Below are positions 37,265 to 50,514 of a DNA stretch of 64,000 nucleotides, in pieces (positions within the stretch are counted from its first letter, which is position 1; every line of letters begins with the position of its first letter). The translations under genes and the position numbers were made by a program. The notes under the pieces were generated by a model, which saw only the letters and a program-made list of their open reading frames with translations, was not told where the DNA came from and did not search any database. The stretch comes from Glandiceps talaboti (lineage: Eukaryota; Hemichordata; Enteropneusta; Spengelidae): contig NC_135563.1 in the NCBI RefSeq assembly GCF_964340395.1, positions 4,758,922-4,822,921 of the forward strand. The letters are read 5' to 3'.

Positions 37265-40200
37265 CTTTTCAAATAAGATACATCAACATTGAAATATAAG
37301 AAAGCGTGGAGGCTCGATTACTCATAGATCCAGAGGGTGAGGATTTTGTAGTCGGCCTTCGAAATGATCATACTAGAATTTACGATTCAGCAGTGGCCAT
37401 GGAAAATGTTATCGTCCACAAGACGTGTTTGTGTGCATGGGTTCCATTGCTATGTGGTGTTTGTTTGATTCTCTACCATACATGAAGTGTTTATCCGATT
37501 TGTCTCAATGTTACAATATTATCAAATATGATGATAGGCGATTTTTAATCAAAACATTAAAACCCAATATTCTCCCCTATACACGGTCACTGCAGACAAA
37601 CCCCCCAAAAGGTTCGCATTTGTCATCATAACTTATTCATTCTAATATACAAAGGAACGTGTTGGTATTCGAATCCACATGGGGAGACGACCCGGAACGT
37701 TGCTTATCACGACGACTGATTCTTGGAATTTGATATATCAACCAGCTTGACGCGTAGCCGAGTATTGGAGCAACTAGCCAAGACTCAAGTCGATGAGATA
37801 ATTCACGTAACATTCTTAATTTACGGGTGATGCAATGTTTGCATCAAACGTCAGACACAGAGACCCCTACAGCAGTTCATGTTATTTTTGAATGATCATT
37901 CATTCAGATTGCGCTAATAACAGAGTAGATAAATTTCGAATCGATCATGTAGTCTAGAATAATTAAAAAAATGTCGTTCACATGTGGCTGATATCAAAAC
38001 TTTCGTAAAATTAAAACAAAAGTATAACGAACCAGGTTATTGTATATAATAATAATTATTGTGTATAATAATAATAATAATTGTATAAATAAGCTGGGTG
38101 GTTTGATTTTAAAGATATTTTGAAATTCGTATATATACTGTCAAAGTTTATTATTTAAATCTTCTAAAAGCACTGCACCTTTCAATTCAGTATTTACAGT
38201 ATTGACAAATTAATTCTCTACTTTCTTTCGAGAGGGTAATCTTTGCAATGCCGGTTATTTCTGTGACGTCTTCTCTGTCTCTATACTATGCCTGCTGGCA
38301 ACGTACTACAAATGCATGCCGTGCCCTCTAGCTTCTCTTGTTAACACTGTTAATTGGAGCTCTAATGGTGTGTTAAAGTAAAAATACTTGCACCGTCGTA
38401 TAGTGTTGCAGTTCCCTCCTTTTAGCTCTAATCCATCTGGCTTACTTCCCCTATACATTCATGAAAGTGCCCTACACACCAGACCATGCCATGTGTCCTG
38501 AGTTCACCATCTTGAACTGACAGATCTAGAATGGATGGAGAGAAATTCATGTATATCATCGCCCGCTTTGCAATTTTAATGCGCGCGAATGATTTGATAT
38601 CGATGTTTAGCTCATGAATACTTCATCAGCTATGAATTACCGCCCTTAAGTTTGATGTTTTCTGCTCAGTAGATTAAATATGCAACATAACTATTACTGG
38701 GCAGAAAATGCCAGTACGAATTTATTACGAGGGTAATAATATCCGAGAAGTCTGCCATTACGATATGTCTATCTAGGAATGGATGAGTACATGAGATGGG
38801 TACAATAATTATACATACATCAATGAACCGGAGGCTATAAGTTAAGGCACTGTCTTTAACAACACTGAACAATCCCAGGAGAGATGGGGCAGGTGTGAAA
38901 GATAAACATTAACTTAGTATCGCAATCTTATATTGCAACGCCATTCTTTGAAGTGTGACCTGTTAGTCCGCAGAGATTTAGTTTCGGCATGTTTTTTTGT
39001 TAAGTTCACTTCTTCCATGTGGAGGATTTGGTACCATAAGCCGGGAATTGAATTTCTTTGAGAAGAGTAAGTGAAAAAATTAAAGAAACCGTAAATTTGT
39101 TTTATCGAACTAGAAGTATTAGTTTTCTGTTACATTTGTATGTGTAGAATCTCTTACTTATGGGATTGAATATGTCTGTTTATTCTGACCTATTCTCTGT
39201 TTTTTTTTTCAACTTATCTGATGCCATTCCAGTTTTGAGTCGAGGCGGTAAAGGTATTAATCATGGTTAACGTAACCTTTTGTGACGTGTGACATCGCAT
39301 CTATTAACTAGTGACGACAATCTGTTAGCACTAATAAAACATATCCGCTTTCCATTGTGACCGCAGTAACCTAAAATGTCAGTGAAAATTGGATAATTTG
39401 CGCCTGTATGTTTCCGTCTGCACACACAATATCAACTCTTCAATGTTTTCCTTACATTTGTTATCAAATGTCCAGCATTGTATACACAGATAACATTCAT
39501 GTATTGGTGATGTATATATCCTTCTAAATTTATGCATGTTTGTTCTATGTGATTTGTGAATATTTAGTGTCGTGTTGTCTGTAGTACTTTGATAATGGTC
39601 AATCTGTTGGGCATGTCTTATATAACATATACACACCCATTTACAAAATGACACATGCAGCTACACGTGTATTATAATTTGATACATACATACATACATA
39701 CATACATACATACATACATACGCACGCATACACACACGCACGCGCGCGCGCACACCATACTTGGATGATAACAAAGCCACGTGTCAAAGGGAAGTTCATA
39801 TTGTCATTGAATTATGATCTGTACAATGTTCTTGAGTGGATATGTTGTTTTCACATTATCAATTTGATAACAATAGTTCGTTCTAATCCGCAAATAATGC
39901 CACCAGCAGATATCATACATTTTGACATATATCAAGGCAATTAGTAACCGTCTATACATTGCTGAGTACACGACACCAGAGGCATAGTAGTTTAGTTGAT
40001 TAGGTGCATGGTACGTTTGTTACAACACAAAAGTCTGCATACTGGTGTTTCTTTCATATCTATTCTTTGACTATCTATTTTGCCCTGGGGAGATGCACAG
40101 CTATCTAATTTCGCTTCGTTATCAGCGATTTTATGGAACGATACACCTTCAAAGAGAGAATGATTTAGAATTATTAGCACGCGATACTACTTCGGTCATA

Positions 40201-41650
40201 TTGCGGAAGTACCGAATGCTTGAATTTTAAGAACAGGTGCGCTCGATACCTATATTTGGTCAGGGGTAATTTCCGAACACAAACAAATCGTTAAAATAGA
40301 GAGATACCATTGGCAACTTCAGAAAGAGAACACTGCGCAGCTGTTTTCTTTGCCGAACATACTCGGATGAGAGCATGTTAAATTGGCATGTTTTTGAAAG
40401 TCTACGTTCGTGGGAAAATATAGGATCAGGGTGTATTGTTGCAAACCATAGTCGTCCATTTGTTTTGTCAAGCACAATAGCAGTTGTATTAGTATTTATA
40501 TTTATCACAAATATCAGTTCCCAACGCTCTGAAGTAGCCTTTTATATGTCAACAAAGGGTACTAACAATAACTCAAATGAAATTATTGGCGTACGTTGAA
40601 AGAGTATTGTCGTACGTATCCGTATATAGTATTGTATGTTTTTTCAACCTGACTTCGATCCTGGACGCTATTAATAACGTTTTGAACATTTCTGATATAT
40701 AGGGGATCGTATCAGCACTCGTAACTTTGAAGAATGTCGATTTATGGTGTGTTTTTTCTAAATATCATAAACCAAAACAGTTTACACTATTTTTTTTTGT
40801 TTTTAGGGATTATGATAGAGAAAAGCTATAATTCACACTATCTTGCTAATGTACGTGTTCAGTTGTTTTTAAAATCTTGGCCAAGTCACTTCAAATATTT
40901 CCAACACATATACCGATACTATGAATTAAACCTGAAAGCTATAACTGTGATGCGGTTTTACATCAAGTAACCAAAGACTATATATGTATTTAGTCTATTG
41001 TATCTGTTAATTAGTGGTGAATATTACCAGTAGGTGGTATGTAGTAGTGACAAGCTTAAATCTTGAGCGAAAGCTTGGTATTGAGTCTGTCGCCATCTTA
41101 AAACTACACTAATCTGTAACTGTACGGTAGTATCATTTTTGATCCCCATCTATTCAATGAAAATTGTTGAAATAGCAATAATTAGACATTTTCCATGTTA
41201 ATTAGTGGTCGATCGTATCCATTAGTACACTGCAGTAGCAGGTTTAAAGCGTGTTCACCGTTGATGGCGCTGATGTTTTGGTGCGGACCCAAATTAATTT
41301 GATTTGATTTGTATACAGCTACAAAAATACACTCACGAACAATACTGTTCGGGGTGTACGATATAACGAGAAAGTTATTGTATCTAACAAAACCATGTGT
41401 TAGCTCTATGGGAAGGTAACAGAATGTCAATATCCATGAAAACTAAACGGAATAGCCCCACATTTCAGTTGTTATGTTATAACAACCCAGACTAGCTTTC
41501 ATATAGCAAAGTTTGGTGGCATTTGAATAACTAATATTGGTCATCGAGGTCATTTTACTGTAGTCACAAAGGTGTGGTGTGATACTATGTATAACAACTA
41601 GACGAAAGATTGTTATTGAGTCATGCGCAGACAGACCTTTATTAAATACA
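37265..41650. other. No gene recognised; ACAT/CACG microsatellite at 39683-39755
   Basis: The stretch contains a microsatellite of ACAT units passing into CGCACGCATACACACG and GC-alternating sequence (39683-39755). TAATAA-type low-complexity DNA occurs near 38045-38085. Open frames are short and without motifs. Confidence 0.5.
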
Positions 41651-41654
41651 ATAA

Positions 41655-42154
41655 GGGAGCCTTCAGTATTTACAAGGGGGGAGGAAATCACACATGGTCT
41701 GTTAAGTAAAACATGACCCTCCCCCATTCTCCATTTGTAAAAAAGTGACCCTCCACTTTGTCCCATTTTGTAAAACATTACCCTCCCCATGACAACTACA
41801 TATACTGAACGTTAATCAATATTTCCATTATATGTATACATACAAATTAAATGATTTTGGCTCTGTATTAGAAAGCAATATTTATACATATAAAGTGACA
41901 AACCGTAAAAGTCTGGCTAGTGACCTTTCTCTTATAATCTTACACAATATAGTTAGTATAAAAAATGTGCTTTCCATGTTGAACATACTCTGCCTGATCT
42001 GGTCACTTGTAAAAGTTCCCTGATATCATTGTCATCATCATCACCACCTTCACCTTCAGTATAGCCATTATCAGTGTCATTCTAATCTGACTCACTGGTA
42101 CTACTTGAGTCAGTACATGTATCACTGTCCGTGTTCTCTATGACATTCAAAACT

Positions 42155-42206
<52 letters not shown>

Positions 42207-42217
42207 TCATCATCAAT

Positions 42218-42279
<62 letters not shown>

Positions 42280-42666
42280 TTTCATCATCACTGCTACCAT
42301 CACCATCACATTTTAACAACAACATTCACGGACAGTGTGAGTGATAAGGTGAGATGGCACACTCAACAAAATGCATCGTTTAAAAAAAATTCTTACAACA
42401 TATGTATTTTTATTTTTGTATTTTAGCATGTAAAGTACTCGTAAAAATAAATGTTGAGTGCTCATCTCACTTTTACATCTCAAAACACACAAAACAATTT
42501 GACAATAATTGAATCTTCAATTTGGTCACAAAACTACGGATTGTAAAATGTGACCCTCCCCCAAACATTATAATGCAAAATATGACAATCCCCCCCCTAA
42601 GAACAGGTTTGTAAAATGTGACTCCCCGATTCCTACCCCCCCCCCCTGAAAATCCTGAAGGCTCCC
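41655..42666. mobile_element. Non-autonomous TIR element, GGGAGCC termini, 1.0 kb, TAA duplication
   Basis: TAA flanks both sides (41652-41654 and 42667-42669). The left end begins GGGAGCCTTCAGTATTTACA and the right end on the opposite strand begins GGGAGCCTTCAGGATTTTCA, both then G-rich. Both subterminal regions carry a short motif, TTGTAAAA followed by TGACCCTCCCC, three times each and in the same plus-strand orientation (about 41705-41790 and 42540-42625). The middle holds an ATC microsatellite (42157-42280) and an imperfect inverted repeat (42349-42367 with 42453-42470). No transposase is present. Confidence 0.7.
42157..42280. repeat. (ATC)n trinucleotide microsatellite
   Basis: About 40 ATC units with two short interruptions near 42202-42215. 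Poly-Asp, poly-Met, poly-Ser and poly-Ile frames through it are artefacts. Confidence 0.95.
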
Positions 42667-42669
42667 TAA

Positions 42670-43160
42670 CTGCTTAATAGAGTGATGAATTGACCGATGA
42701 TCTATATATCTATTATTATGCATGAATGTGGTAATAAAACACGTCAATGTTTATCGCATGGATTCAGTGGTTGAGACGTTCTGTCATCATATCTTTATGT
42801 CTCTTAATGTGTGTTAATAGCGAGAAATGATGATAAAAGATGTATATGAACGACAACAAGAAACCATGCTGACGACAAGCATTTACCGACACACTCATTC
42901 CACCATTTTTATCAATACACTGTCAAGAGTTCTTGTCTCTAGGCTATTGCTGGCAATTATTATGAGATAGTCGCGTAAGTAAAATGGAATATGTGATGGT
43001 TTGACACCTAAAGAATGTCCCATTGTGAAAGCGATGATACGTAGTAAGCATGGGCCAATACTTCATGATTTCTTCAAAGTGCAATTTGTTAATATTATGG
43101 GACATGTCTTCATTGCATCGATAAAGAATATACTGTAACAATAACAGAGATTTATGAAAA
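42670..43160. other. No gene recognised
   Basis: AT-rich spacer between the TIR element and the family 2 array. I see nothing in it. Confidence 0.5.
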
Positions 43161-43164
43161 TTAA

Positions 43165-44300
43165 TAATTAGCCCCCCCCCCCAGAGGCTACTACAATGGG
43201 CTCCATCCGCCAGTCTGTCCGTCCGTCCATAATAAGTCGTTTCTCAGAAATGCAATGTCCGATTTCGTTCAAGGTGACGCATCATATGGGACATATGCAC
43301 ATCAATTTGTTATTTGATATATGCAAATGTAACCGCATGGTGGCCATATTTGTAATCAAAAATCACATTATACTGTATAACTCGAAAACTGTAATACATA
43401 GACACTCATTTCTAGTGTCTACCTCATATTATCAGATGCAAGCTATCTTTTGAGGCCTTTACGTTTGACCTACAGGGTCAATTATCAAAATCAAGCCAAT
43501 TCCTGCTTATCACAGACATATTGTAATATTGACATATTGCCAATTCCGTATAAATCATGCTTACAAGTAATACTGAAGAAAATAACTATACACAAGCATT
43601 ATTTTGGTGCTCATATCAATTTTACTGAATGGCAGCAGCCATATTTGTAGTTAAACATCATTATTTACAAAAACTGTAATACATAGAGATTCCATTCAAG
43701 TATCTACCCCCCATATTATCAGATACAAACTATCTTTGGAGACCTGAAATTTGACCTTGACCTTCAGGGGCATTTATCAAAATCAAGCAAATTCCTGCCC
43801 ATCAAAGACACATGTAGTGTTTACATATTGCCATTTTCTTTTAAATCATGTTCATAGTAATATGAAGAAAAGTGGTGCTCATGTAATATTTACTGAAGGG
43901 CAGCCATATTTGCAGTAAGAAATTCACTATATTACTGCATAACCCAAAAACTTTAATACATAGATGCTATTCAAGTGTCTAACCCCATATAATAACATGC
44001 AAGCTTTCTTGTATGAGTGACCATGACCTTGACCTTGACCTTGACCTACAGGGTAGATCATCAAAATAAAGCTGTTACTTACACATTGCAGACATTTTGT
44101 AGCAGTTATGTGTGGCTGATGTCCTTAGGATAATGTATATATAGATAATGCAGAACTATATTTAAGTTTTAAATTTAAGACATTGACCTTTGGTCTTGAC
44201 TCTGGTCTTCAGGTTCAGTTATCGAAATTCAACAGCTAATCTTGCATAATTAGTAAGTGTCAAAGGTCAAGTGATATCAATGCACACATCCGAGTATTAG
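43165..44300 (+). repeat. Tandem-repeat family 2, about three units, with GTCC microsatellite
   Basis: A C12 run (43172-43183) and GTCTGTCCGTCCGTCC (about 43213-43228) precede units marked by GCCATATTTGTA at about 43343, 43640 and 43902, a spacing of about 265-295 bp. Each unit has an ACTGTAATACATAGA block and a CATATTATCAGATGCAAGCT-like block. Units also contain TGACC-type hexamers, culminating in four consecutive TGACCT/TGACCT-like hexamers at 44024-44047. The inverted relative lies at 25755-26720. It is non-coding. Confidence 0.6.
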
Positions 44301-44819
44301 CTTATTATGAATTAGACGCCATGATATATGAAACCAGATTCAAACTGAGATTCATCCTGTAAAGGCGAAACCATAGATTTCTGTACCTACATTCATTGAT
44401 GGAATACAAAATTATACCTATTATACGTAAGTTTCACTAGAGTCCAACATTCTAGATACTGTAAAAGCACAAACCTCAACTGACATATCTTGTTTCGTGC
44501 CAGTTAAATTAAGTTACGAATTATTTGTAGGAATATTGATTTTACGGCGATTTGATGATCTTGATCGCCGGAAATTTTGGTCCGGTTTTTCACGCATAGT
44601 TTCCTTAATATGGACAGGAAAGTTTATAAATTTGTGTAAGAATTTACGGTAGAAAGCGGATGAATTGACCCGGAGGATGAACCTGACCTGGTTTGACCAT
44701 GCTCTAGATCTTACACGGCAAACAAAAAGCAAAAGTGCAAACATGTTCCTAACTGTCGAAGTACAAAAAAGATTTCAATTAGCATAATTCTTCATTATTA
44801 GTCTTAAGATGTTTACCAA

Positions 44820-44925
44820 ACTGTAATCAGTTTTTGTTGTTACATGAACAAATATGTGTACGAAGATCCATTAGAATTGATGCAGTAGTTTTTAAGATAT
44901 CGTGTCCAAAGACAGACAGACAGAC

Positions 44926-45005
<80 letters not shown>

Positions 45006-45006
45006 T

Positions 45007-45042
<36 letters not shown>

Positions 45043-45116
45043 CAGACAGACAAACAAACTCAGACACACAGACAGATCGAAGCTTAACAATACACTCCCT
45101 GACGGGAGGTAAAAAT
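44820..45116 (+). repeat. Pearl/DINE-1-like element 4: head, GACA array, 3' hairpin
   Basis: The head GCAGTAGTTTTTAAGATATC (44882-44901) corresponds to the GCCAGTCGTTCTTTGAGATA head of element 2. It is followed by about 35 GACA units (44914-45070) and a hairpin CTCCC (45095-45099) with GGGAG (45104-45108), then GTAAAAAT. The core tandem units are missing or unrecognisable. Repeated CLSV-type frames are microsatellite artefacts. Confidence 0.55.
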
Positions 45117-45344
45117 CGAGCTTCCTCATAAGCATTTCAAGCTTACAAAGGTTCGTATATTTGATAATAATGCAATAAAAGTCTTTGATACGAAGCATAC
45201 ATGCAAAGTTAAGCCTAGAGCTGTTGCTAGATTGCTCTCTCACTTAAAATAAATATTGGTGCGTCCTGAAAACACGTTATTCAACTCGTCTGCCTCAAAT
45301 CCTGAACCACCAATGCCATTTATATTTGAAATAATGTAAAATAA

Positions 45345-45634
45345 GGCCAAACTTAACAAATTGTTTCTGGTCAGGACATTTTGTCTAAAATGATGCGACG
45401 ACGCGATTTTTTTTTAAATTCTCAACAGCCCTGTCACTCGATCTACTATTTATGCCAGTTACTGTTCTTTTTATTTAGTACTTTAGAGCAAGTGTGTATG
45501 TGGAGTAGATGTCATTTGCTTGTTCGTGATTGGTTCACTCTACAGTTGTCTTCACTGAAGAAGTTATATTTGAGTTTCCCCACGGATCTGCAGACTGCTC
45601 GAGCTGACGTGAAATAATTCTTCTTGTTTTGGCC
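45345..45634. mobile_element. MITE family H1 copy A, TAA duplication
   Basis: TAA flanks at 45342-45344 and 45635-45637 bracket termini GGCCAAAC and GTTTTGGCC. The left end continues to ATTGTTTCTGGTCAG and a body shared with copies at 49480 and 54023. Shared blocks include GACATTTTGTCTA, CTGTCACT, GTCATTTGCTTGTTC and CTGCAGACTGC. The right TIR is diverged and about 35-65 bp near the right end is missing compared with the other copies. There is no coding capacity. Confidence 0.7.
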
Positions 45635-45639
45635 TAACA

Positions 45640-48580
45640 GTTGATTCAAACCAAATATGCCAATCTATGCCTAGAGCAAGATTATCCTATAAAATGATTA
45701 TTTCTTGCATATAAAGAGTTCTAACACTATGTTATTCGACTTTCCTGCCCCAGGTCCTAGATCTAAATGGGTTAAAGGCGAAATCAGATTTCATACTAAA
45801 ATCTCCAATGAATACATTGTGCTTTTTAAAATAGTAATTAGATGGGACCAGCCAATATAGAAATGTCAAGTAAAATCGGAAATTGCAATAAATCAATAGT
45901 AATTTACATGTAAAACGATAGATTTAAATCAATGGCACACTTTAACCTTATTATGATTTCAATTTCTATTTGTGATTGGAACAAGTATTCTTAGCGAAAT
46001 AACAAGGTCAAGGTCGACAACATTGTGTCATATCATCTCTACTGAATGTCAAGATGTGCTTGCTGTTGTTAACTGCAAATCCACTGATGAGTTTGTTTTG
46101 TAAATCGTTGAAAATTCACAAACGTCATTGCCAGGATGGACCTAAAAGTAAAGCTGTTACTAAATCTTCTAGAACATCTCTGTCGATAAAAGGTACCAAG
46201 ATCAGTGAATAATTACCAACATACTTGCTCAAATTCATCTTCATGGTTTAAAATAATCAATCAAAGTGTACAAACTGGGAAACATGTATTAACACCATTT
46301 TTTCAGTTGACAAAGAAAGTATCTTTAGTGGGAGTTCAAAGAACAACTACAATACTTTAACTTAGTTTTGATTATTACACGTTAGATTTGCAAACCAACT
46401 CTCGGTTATAATCAAGAAAAAAGTCAGAGGTCATCGAAATAGATGCCATCCCCATTTTAGAATCCAATATGGCCGACCAAATACTGTGTTAACTGTAAGG
46501 GAAAATACAAAATTGAAAACATGAGATGGACCCACGAATATATCTTATAATACATCATGCCACTACGTGATTGCTCTCGAACATAAACAATTATCTGTCC
46601 AACCCACGGAAAAAACACTGGTACGTTTGCTTGCTTCTGGCAAGCAGGAATTGGACAAGGTTCATGGCATTGGTAACTTATCAAAGCATAAACACCATAG
46701 GAGCCTTGATCCCATGACTCCGTTTACTACATGTTATGACATAATTGTAATTCAGTACGACTGTTACCGTTACATTATTAATTCTTAAAGATATAAACAA
46801 ATTGATAAAAACATTGCGTGAACATACATCAAAAGCACCGCTGTTGTTTTTGTATAAATGGTATTGTAGCTTTTGCCAAATTAAAAAAAGAACGCACAGG
46901 TGTTTTTTCGCGGGTTGTAATTATCAATCAACCATCTATAGAGTGACACAGAATACATTGTACACAATTCTCCTAATCACAGCTCCTTCTCTAGCATAGA
47001 CTTTTGAATGTTACAATACTCAACTCAAGGTTTCAATTCCATGTTCTCTCTTTATAGGTGTTGTATTATCAGTGTGGATTAACATGACCATTCTTTTCGT
47101 TTGGACAAAGGTGACTGACTGTCAACGGTACTAAACATGGTAGTGTGAAAAGTTGTCACGGGATGAAAAATGTGGACATACAAAGTACTTTTATCACTTT
47201 TATCACAAAGTTTACCCACCCTGTTAAATCTCACATTTTGAACAGTGGTAATTTATATAGCTCTGCTAGACAATCCTAATGTTATCCTAATTCAAACCTA
47301 GCCTTTTAACATGTGTTTGGAAACCCTTTTAATTCACCGTCCATATATGAATTTCGTCTTGATTTCATTAAAAGTCATCAAACCTTGTTATATATTGACC
47401 AGTCAAAGTATCAATCAGAAATTGCAAAACAGAAAATTGAAGTGAACATTTGTCCATTTCTGTGCATGTACATCCAATAATTATTTTTACAATTAAGGAT
47501 CGACATACTATTTCAATGAAATCTTGGTGTATGTTGTGGAATCTACAAAATGATATCAAATTGGAATCTCACATTTGTGTCGACAATGACGGCCTGTCGG
47601 CGAGTGAGATATTCAACATTTGAATAATTGACACTATCAATGATGTTATTGATAGTAGGGTCAAATGTGGACTTTTAAAAATCGTTTTCTATTGAAGTTA
47701 AGCTGGTCAAAGCATGCACGTATTAATGTAATTGAATTAAGTTAGAATCGATATCAATGTAATCAAATGAAAAAGTCAATGGGCAAATGAAATTTATGTT
47801 GTAATATACATTAATTCGTTTTTTAATTCGTTTATTAAAATTGGAGTGCGTGTTTATTCTTTCTTTTTCGCACTTTACGTCGTGCGATACGTACGGATGT
47901 TCACTTTCAATTCACATGTCTATTTTGACGATCGCGGCGATGTTTCACGTCGTGAACACTATAGTGTAAAATCTTTTCCCATACGAAGTACCGACCGCAA
48001 GATTGATTTGGATTCATAGCGGGAAATGTGTTTCATGAATAATTTAAATTTCTGCTCATAAACACAATGTTATTTGAGTATCCCTAGTTATGAGGTGTGG
48101 GACCCCAAAATTCGAACTCTTTTAGACATGCAAGTGAAATTCATAATATCTCCGACTCAAAACCAGCACCTTTAGTGTTTATATTACACACGATAGTTGA
48201 ACCTAACGGTAGCACATTGTTTTGTATAAAAAAGGAAACTTTCGTTTACAAACTGTATGCTGTACACTAATGTCCCAAGCAACCTCAGATGATATCATGT
48301 TTGATCACTTGTAGAGATTATATCGTAGTTATAAGCAGTTAAAGGCTGTAAATTGGTTTCCCAGAAGACAAACAGTCATAAAATAAAGTGACGGTAGACG
48401 TGATTCCCGTACTCAAACCAATTCAGGTAAATAAATAAATAAAAATTTCATTCTGTAATCGGGTGCTCTGTAAACAGTAAAGATGGTTTAAAAACATCAA
48501 CAGCAGCAACATAATATATAAATAATAATTATAATAATAATACTAATAATATCAAATATCACCATCATCATCATAATCAT
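45640..48580. other. No gene recognised
   Basis: AT-rich DNA. A stretch at 47055-47109 is bounded by TTTATAG and AAAG|GTGACT, but it is too short and isolated to call an exon. No RNA gene or transposon end was seen. Confidence 0.45.
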
Positions 48581-48582
48581 CG

Positions 48583-48631
48583 ACAGCAACAACAACAACG
48601 ACAACAACACAATAACACCACCACTACCACT

Positions 48632-48674
<43 letters not shown>

Positions 48675-48675
48675 T
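48583..48675. repeat. (AAC)n microsatellite
   Basis: ACA/CAA-rich imperfect units become pure AAC units from about 48632 to 48673. TAA-type low-complexity sequence precedes it (48515-48560). Confidence 0.9.
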
Positions 48676-48679
48676 TGTT

Positions 48680-49475
48680 AAGCTTAATTGCAGTCTGTCC
48701 ACGCTGTTTTCCAAGCGCTTTCCAATTATTACACCTGGTATGTATCTATAGTATTATACAAACCACTACTGTTACAAGTACAAATAATTAAAACATGCAC
48801 ACTGCGTCATCTATTCTGCTTGGTCCCAGTTGCACGGCTGGTTTGACACCTGAACACACACAGAACAACATGTGAAAGGACAGTTTGAGAATAATCAATT
48901 GCGTTATTATTATTTTTCAATTCTTTTCAAAACCATTGAATCAGAATCACTTTAATTAATGGGTATAATGTTATACTATGTAAACGTATAACAAATATAT
49001 ATTTCTCCGATTTTGTTTGGCGAAAAAGGTTAGAAGGCTAACAAAAATGGTAATGAGAAGTTAAGACGTGTGCAGCAAAAACGTATATATTGTTTGCGCA
49101 CTTCAATACTACTAAAGTGCCAACACTTTGGTATCAGAAACAACTAAGTCGACCAAGAATCGTCGACTTCAAATCAAACGTCCAACCGATTTATCACATG
49201 CATCCTATAAGCAAATGTTTATAATTAATCATAGACAAATAACGACGGTGTGAGTGACATATCACTCGCCAATCCTTTTAGCTTAACTACAAAATAGACA
49301 GTCCATTAATCACATATATCTTTAATAGTAATCTAAAGTCTAAAATTGTAATAACGATTTCTTTCTAATAAGCAGTAGTGGCCTTTTTGTAGAGGACAAC
49401 TTTGACAAATTCATTACGATAGTAGAGATAATTCTACTGATTATAAAACAAATACTTTCTTTTATAGTACTGCAG
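48680..49475. other. No gene recognised
   Basis: Spacer between the AAC tract and MITE copy B, without motifs. Confidence 0.5.
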
Positions 49476-49479
49476 TTCT

Positions 49480-49806
49480 CGCCAAAAGAAAAGAGATTTG
49501 TTTCTGGTGAGGACATTTTGTCTAGAATGGAGCGACGATGCGATTTTTTAATTATTTTTTTTTAATTCTCAACAAACCTGTCACTAAATCAATCTACTAT
49601 TTATGTGTGTATGTGGGGCACATGTCATTTGCTTGTTCATGATTGGCTCTGCAGTTGTCTTCACTGAAGTAGGGAGGGTTATTTTCGTGGTTCCCCCGCC
49701 CTAGAACTGCAGACTGCATGGGCTGGACTAACACACAACTAAAGACCAACGCGGGGGTATTTGAGTTATTTTTATGCGCGCTGACCAGAAACAATTTTCT
49801 TTGGCC
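49480..49806. mobile_element. MITE family H1 copy B
   Basis: The left end begins CGCCAAAAGAAAAGAG and runs into TTTGTTTCTGGTGAG. The right end reads CTGACCAGAAACAATTTTC then TTTGGCC. The body matches copies A and C. Flanks TCT and TAT differ, so the duplication has decayed or the left end is slightly off. A GC-rich GCGCGCTGACCAG block precedes the right TIR. Confidence 0.65.
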
Positions 49807-50242
49807 TATGCGAGCTACCTTTATACATGTAGTCGTGATGTGGCTTTGAAAAATGATACACACAAACAACGTGAGAAGAGTTTTTAACAGTTGTTTATGA
49901 AAAACCACAACTCCCAGGAGAAGATATTGGAGCTTGTTGGAGTCTGAGATCTCAGTGGATATTTAATCCATCAAGCTGTCAATGGTAATTTCATTCGACA
50001 GTCAGATTAGTTTGATAGGTTGCATATCTTTTGATCATTTCTAAGTTGATGAAATTACTTACTCATTCTTTACACCAATACCGAGAAAGGCGCCAAACGT
50101 AGACCTGTGTTATTTTCCTTTCCAATGGCAGTAGCAGTACAGTGTACATTTACTCTTAATACCACCAATCTCATGCTATCCACCTTGTCAAAGTGTTAAT
50201 GTTCCCTGGAAGAGACTTTTGTAAGTCTGGTAATGGTTGTTT

Positions 50243-50512
50243 GTGTGTGTTTGTCTGTCTGTTTGTTTGTTTGTTTGTTTGTTTGTTTGTTTGTTTGTCT
50301 GTTTGTTTGTTTGTTTGTGTGTGTGTGTGTGTGAGTGAGTGAGAGAGAGAGTCAGAAGAGAATTTTGTTAGTCTGTTCATGGTTGTGTGTGAGAGAGCGA
50401 CACAGTCAGACAGATAGACAGACGGACAGACAGACATAGACAGAGACACACAGAGAGTCAGTGAGAGAGATAAAGGTAGAAAAACATACACAGACAGACA
50501 GACAGACAGACA
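50243..50512. repeat. TTTG array followed by GACA-type array
   Basis: TTTG/GTCT units run from about 50243 to 50320, then GTGT and GAGTGAGA units. ACAGACAG units (50400-50455 and 50488-50510) follow. Frames through it are artefacts. Confidence 0.85.
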
Positions 50513-50514
50513 GA

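Noticed and set aside
37664-37720. TTCGAATCC motif resembling a tRNA T-loop
   Set aside because: The cloverleaf stems and an A box at the right distance are absent.
42082-42316. Poly-Asp/poly-Met and poly-Ser/poly-Ile frames
   Set aside because: They are products of the ATC microsatellite within the 41655-42666 element.
47055-47109. Short segment bounded by TTTATAG and AAAG|GTGACT, which could be read as an exon
   Set aside because: It is about 54 bp, isolated, and no neighbouring exon with compatible phase was found. Such flanks occur by chance in AT-rich DNA.
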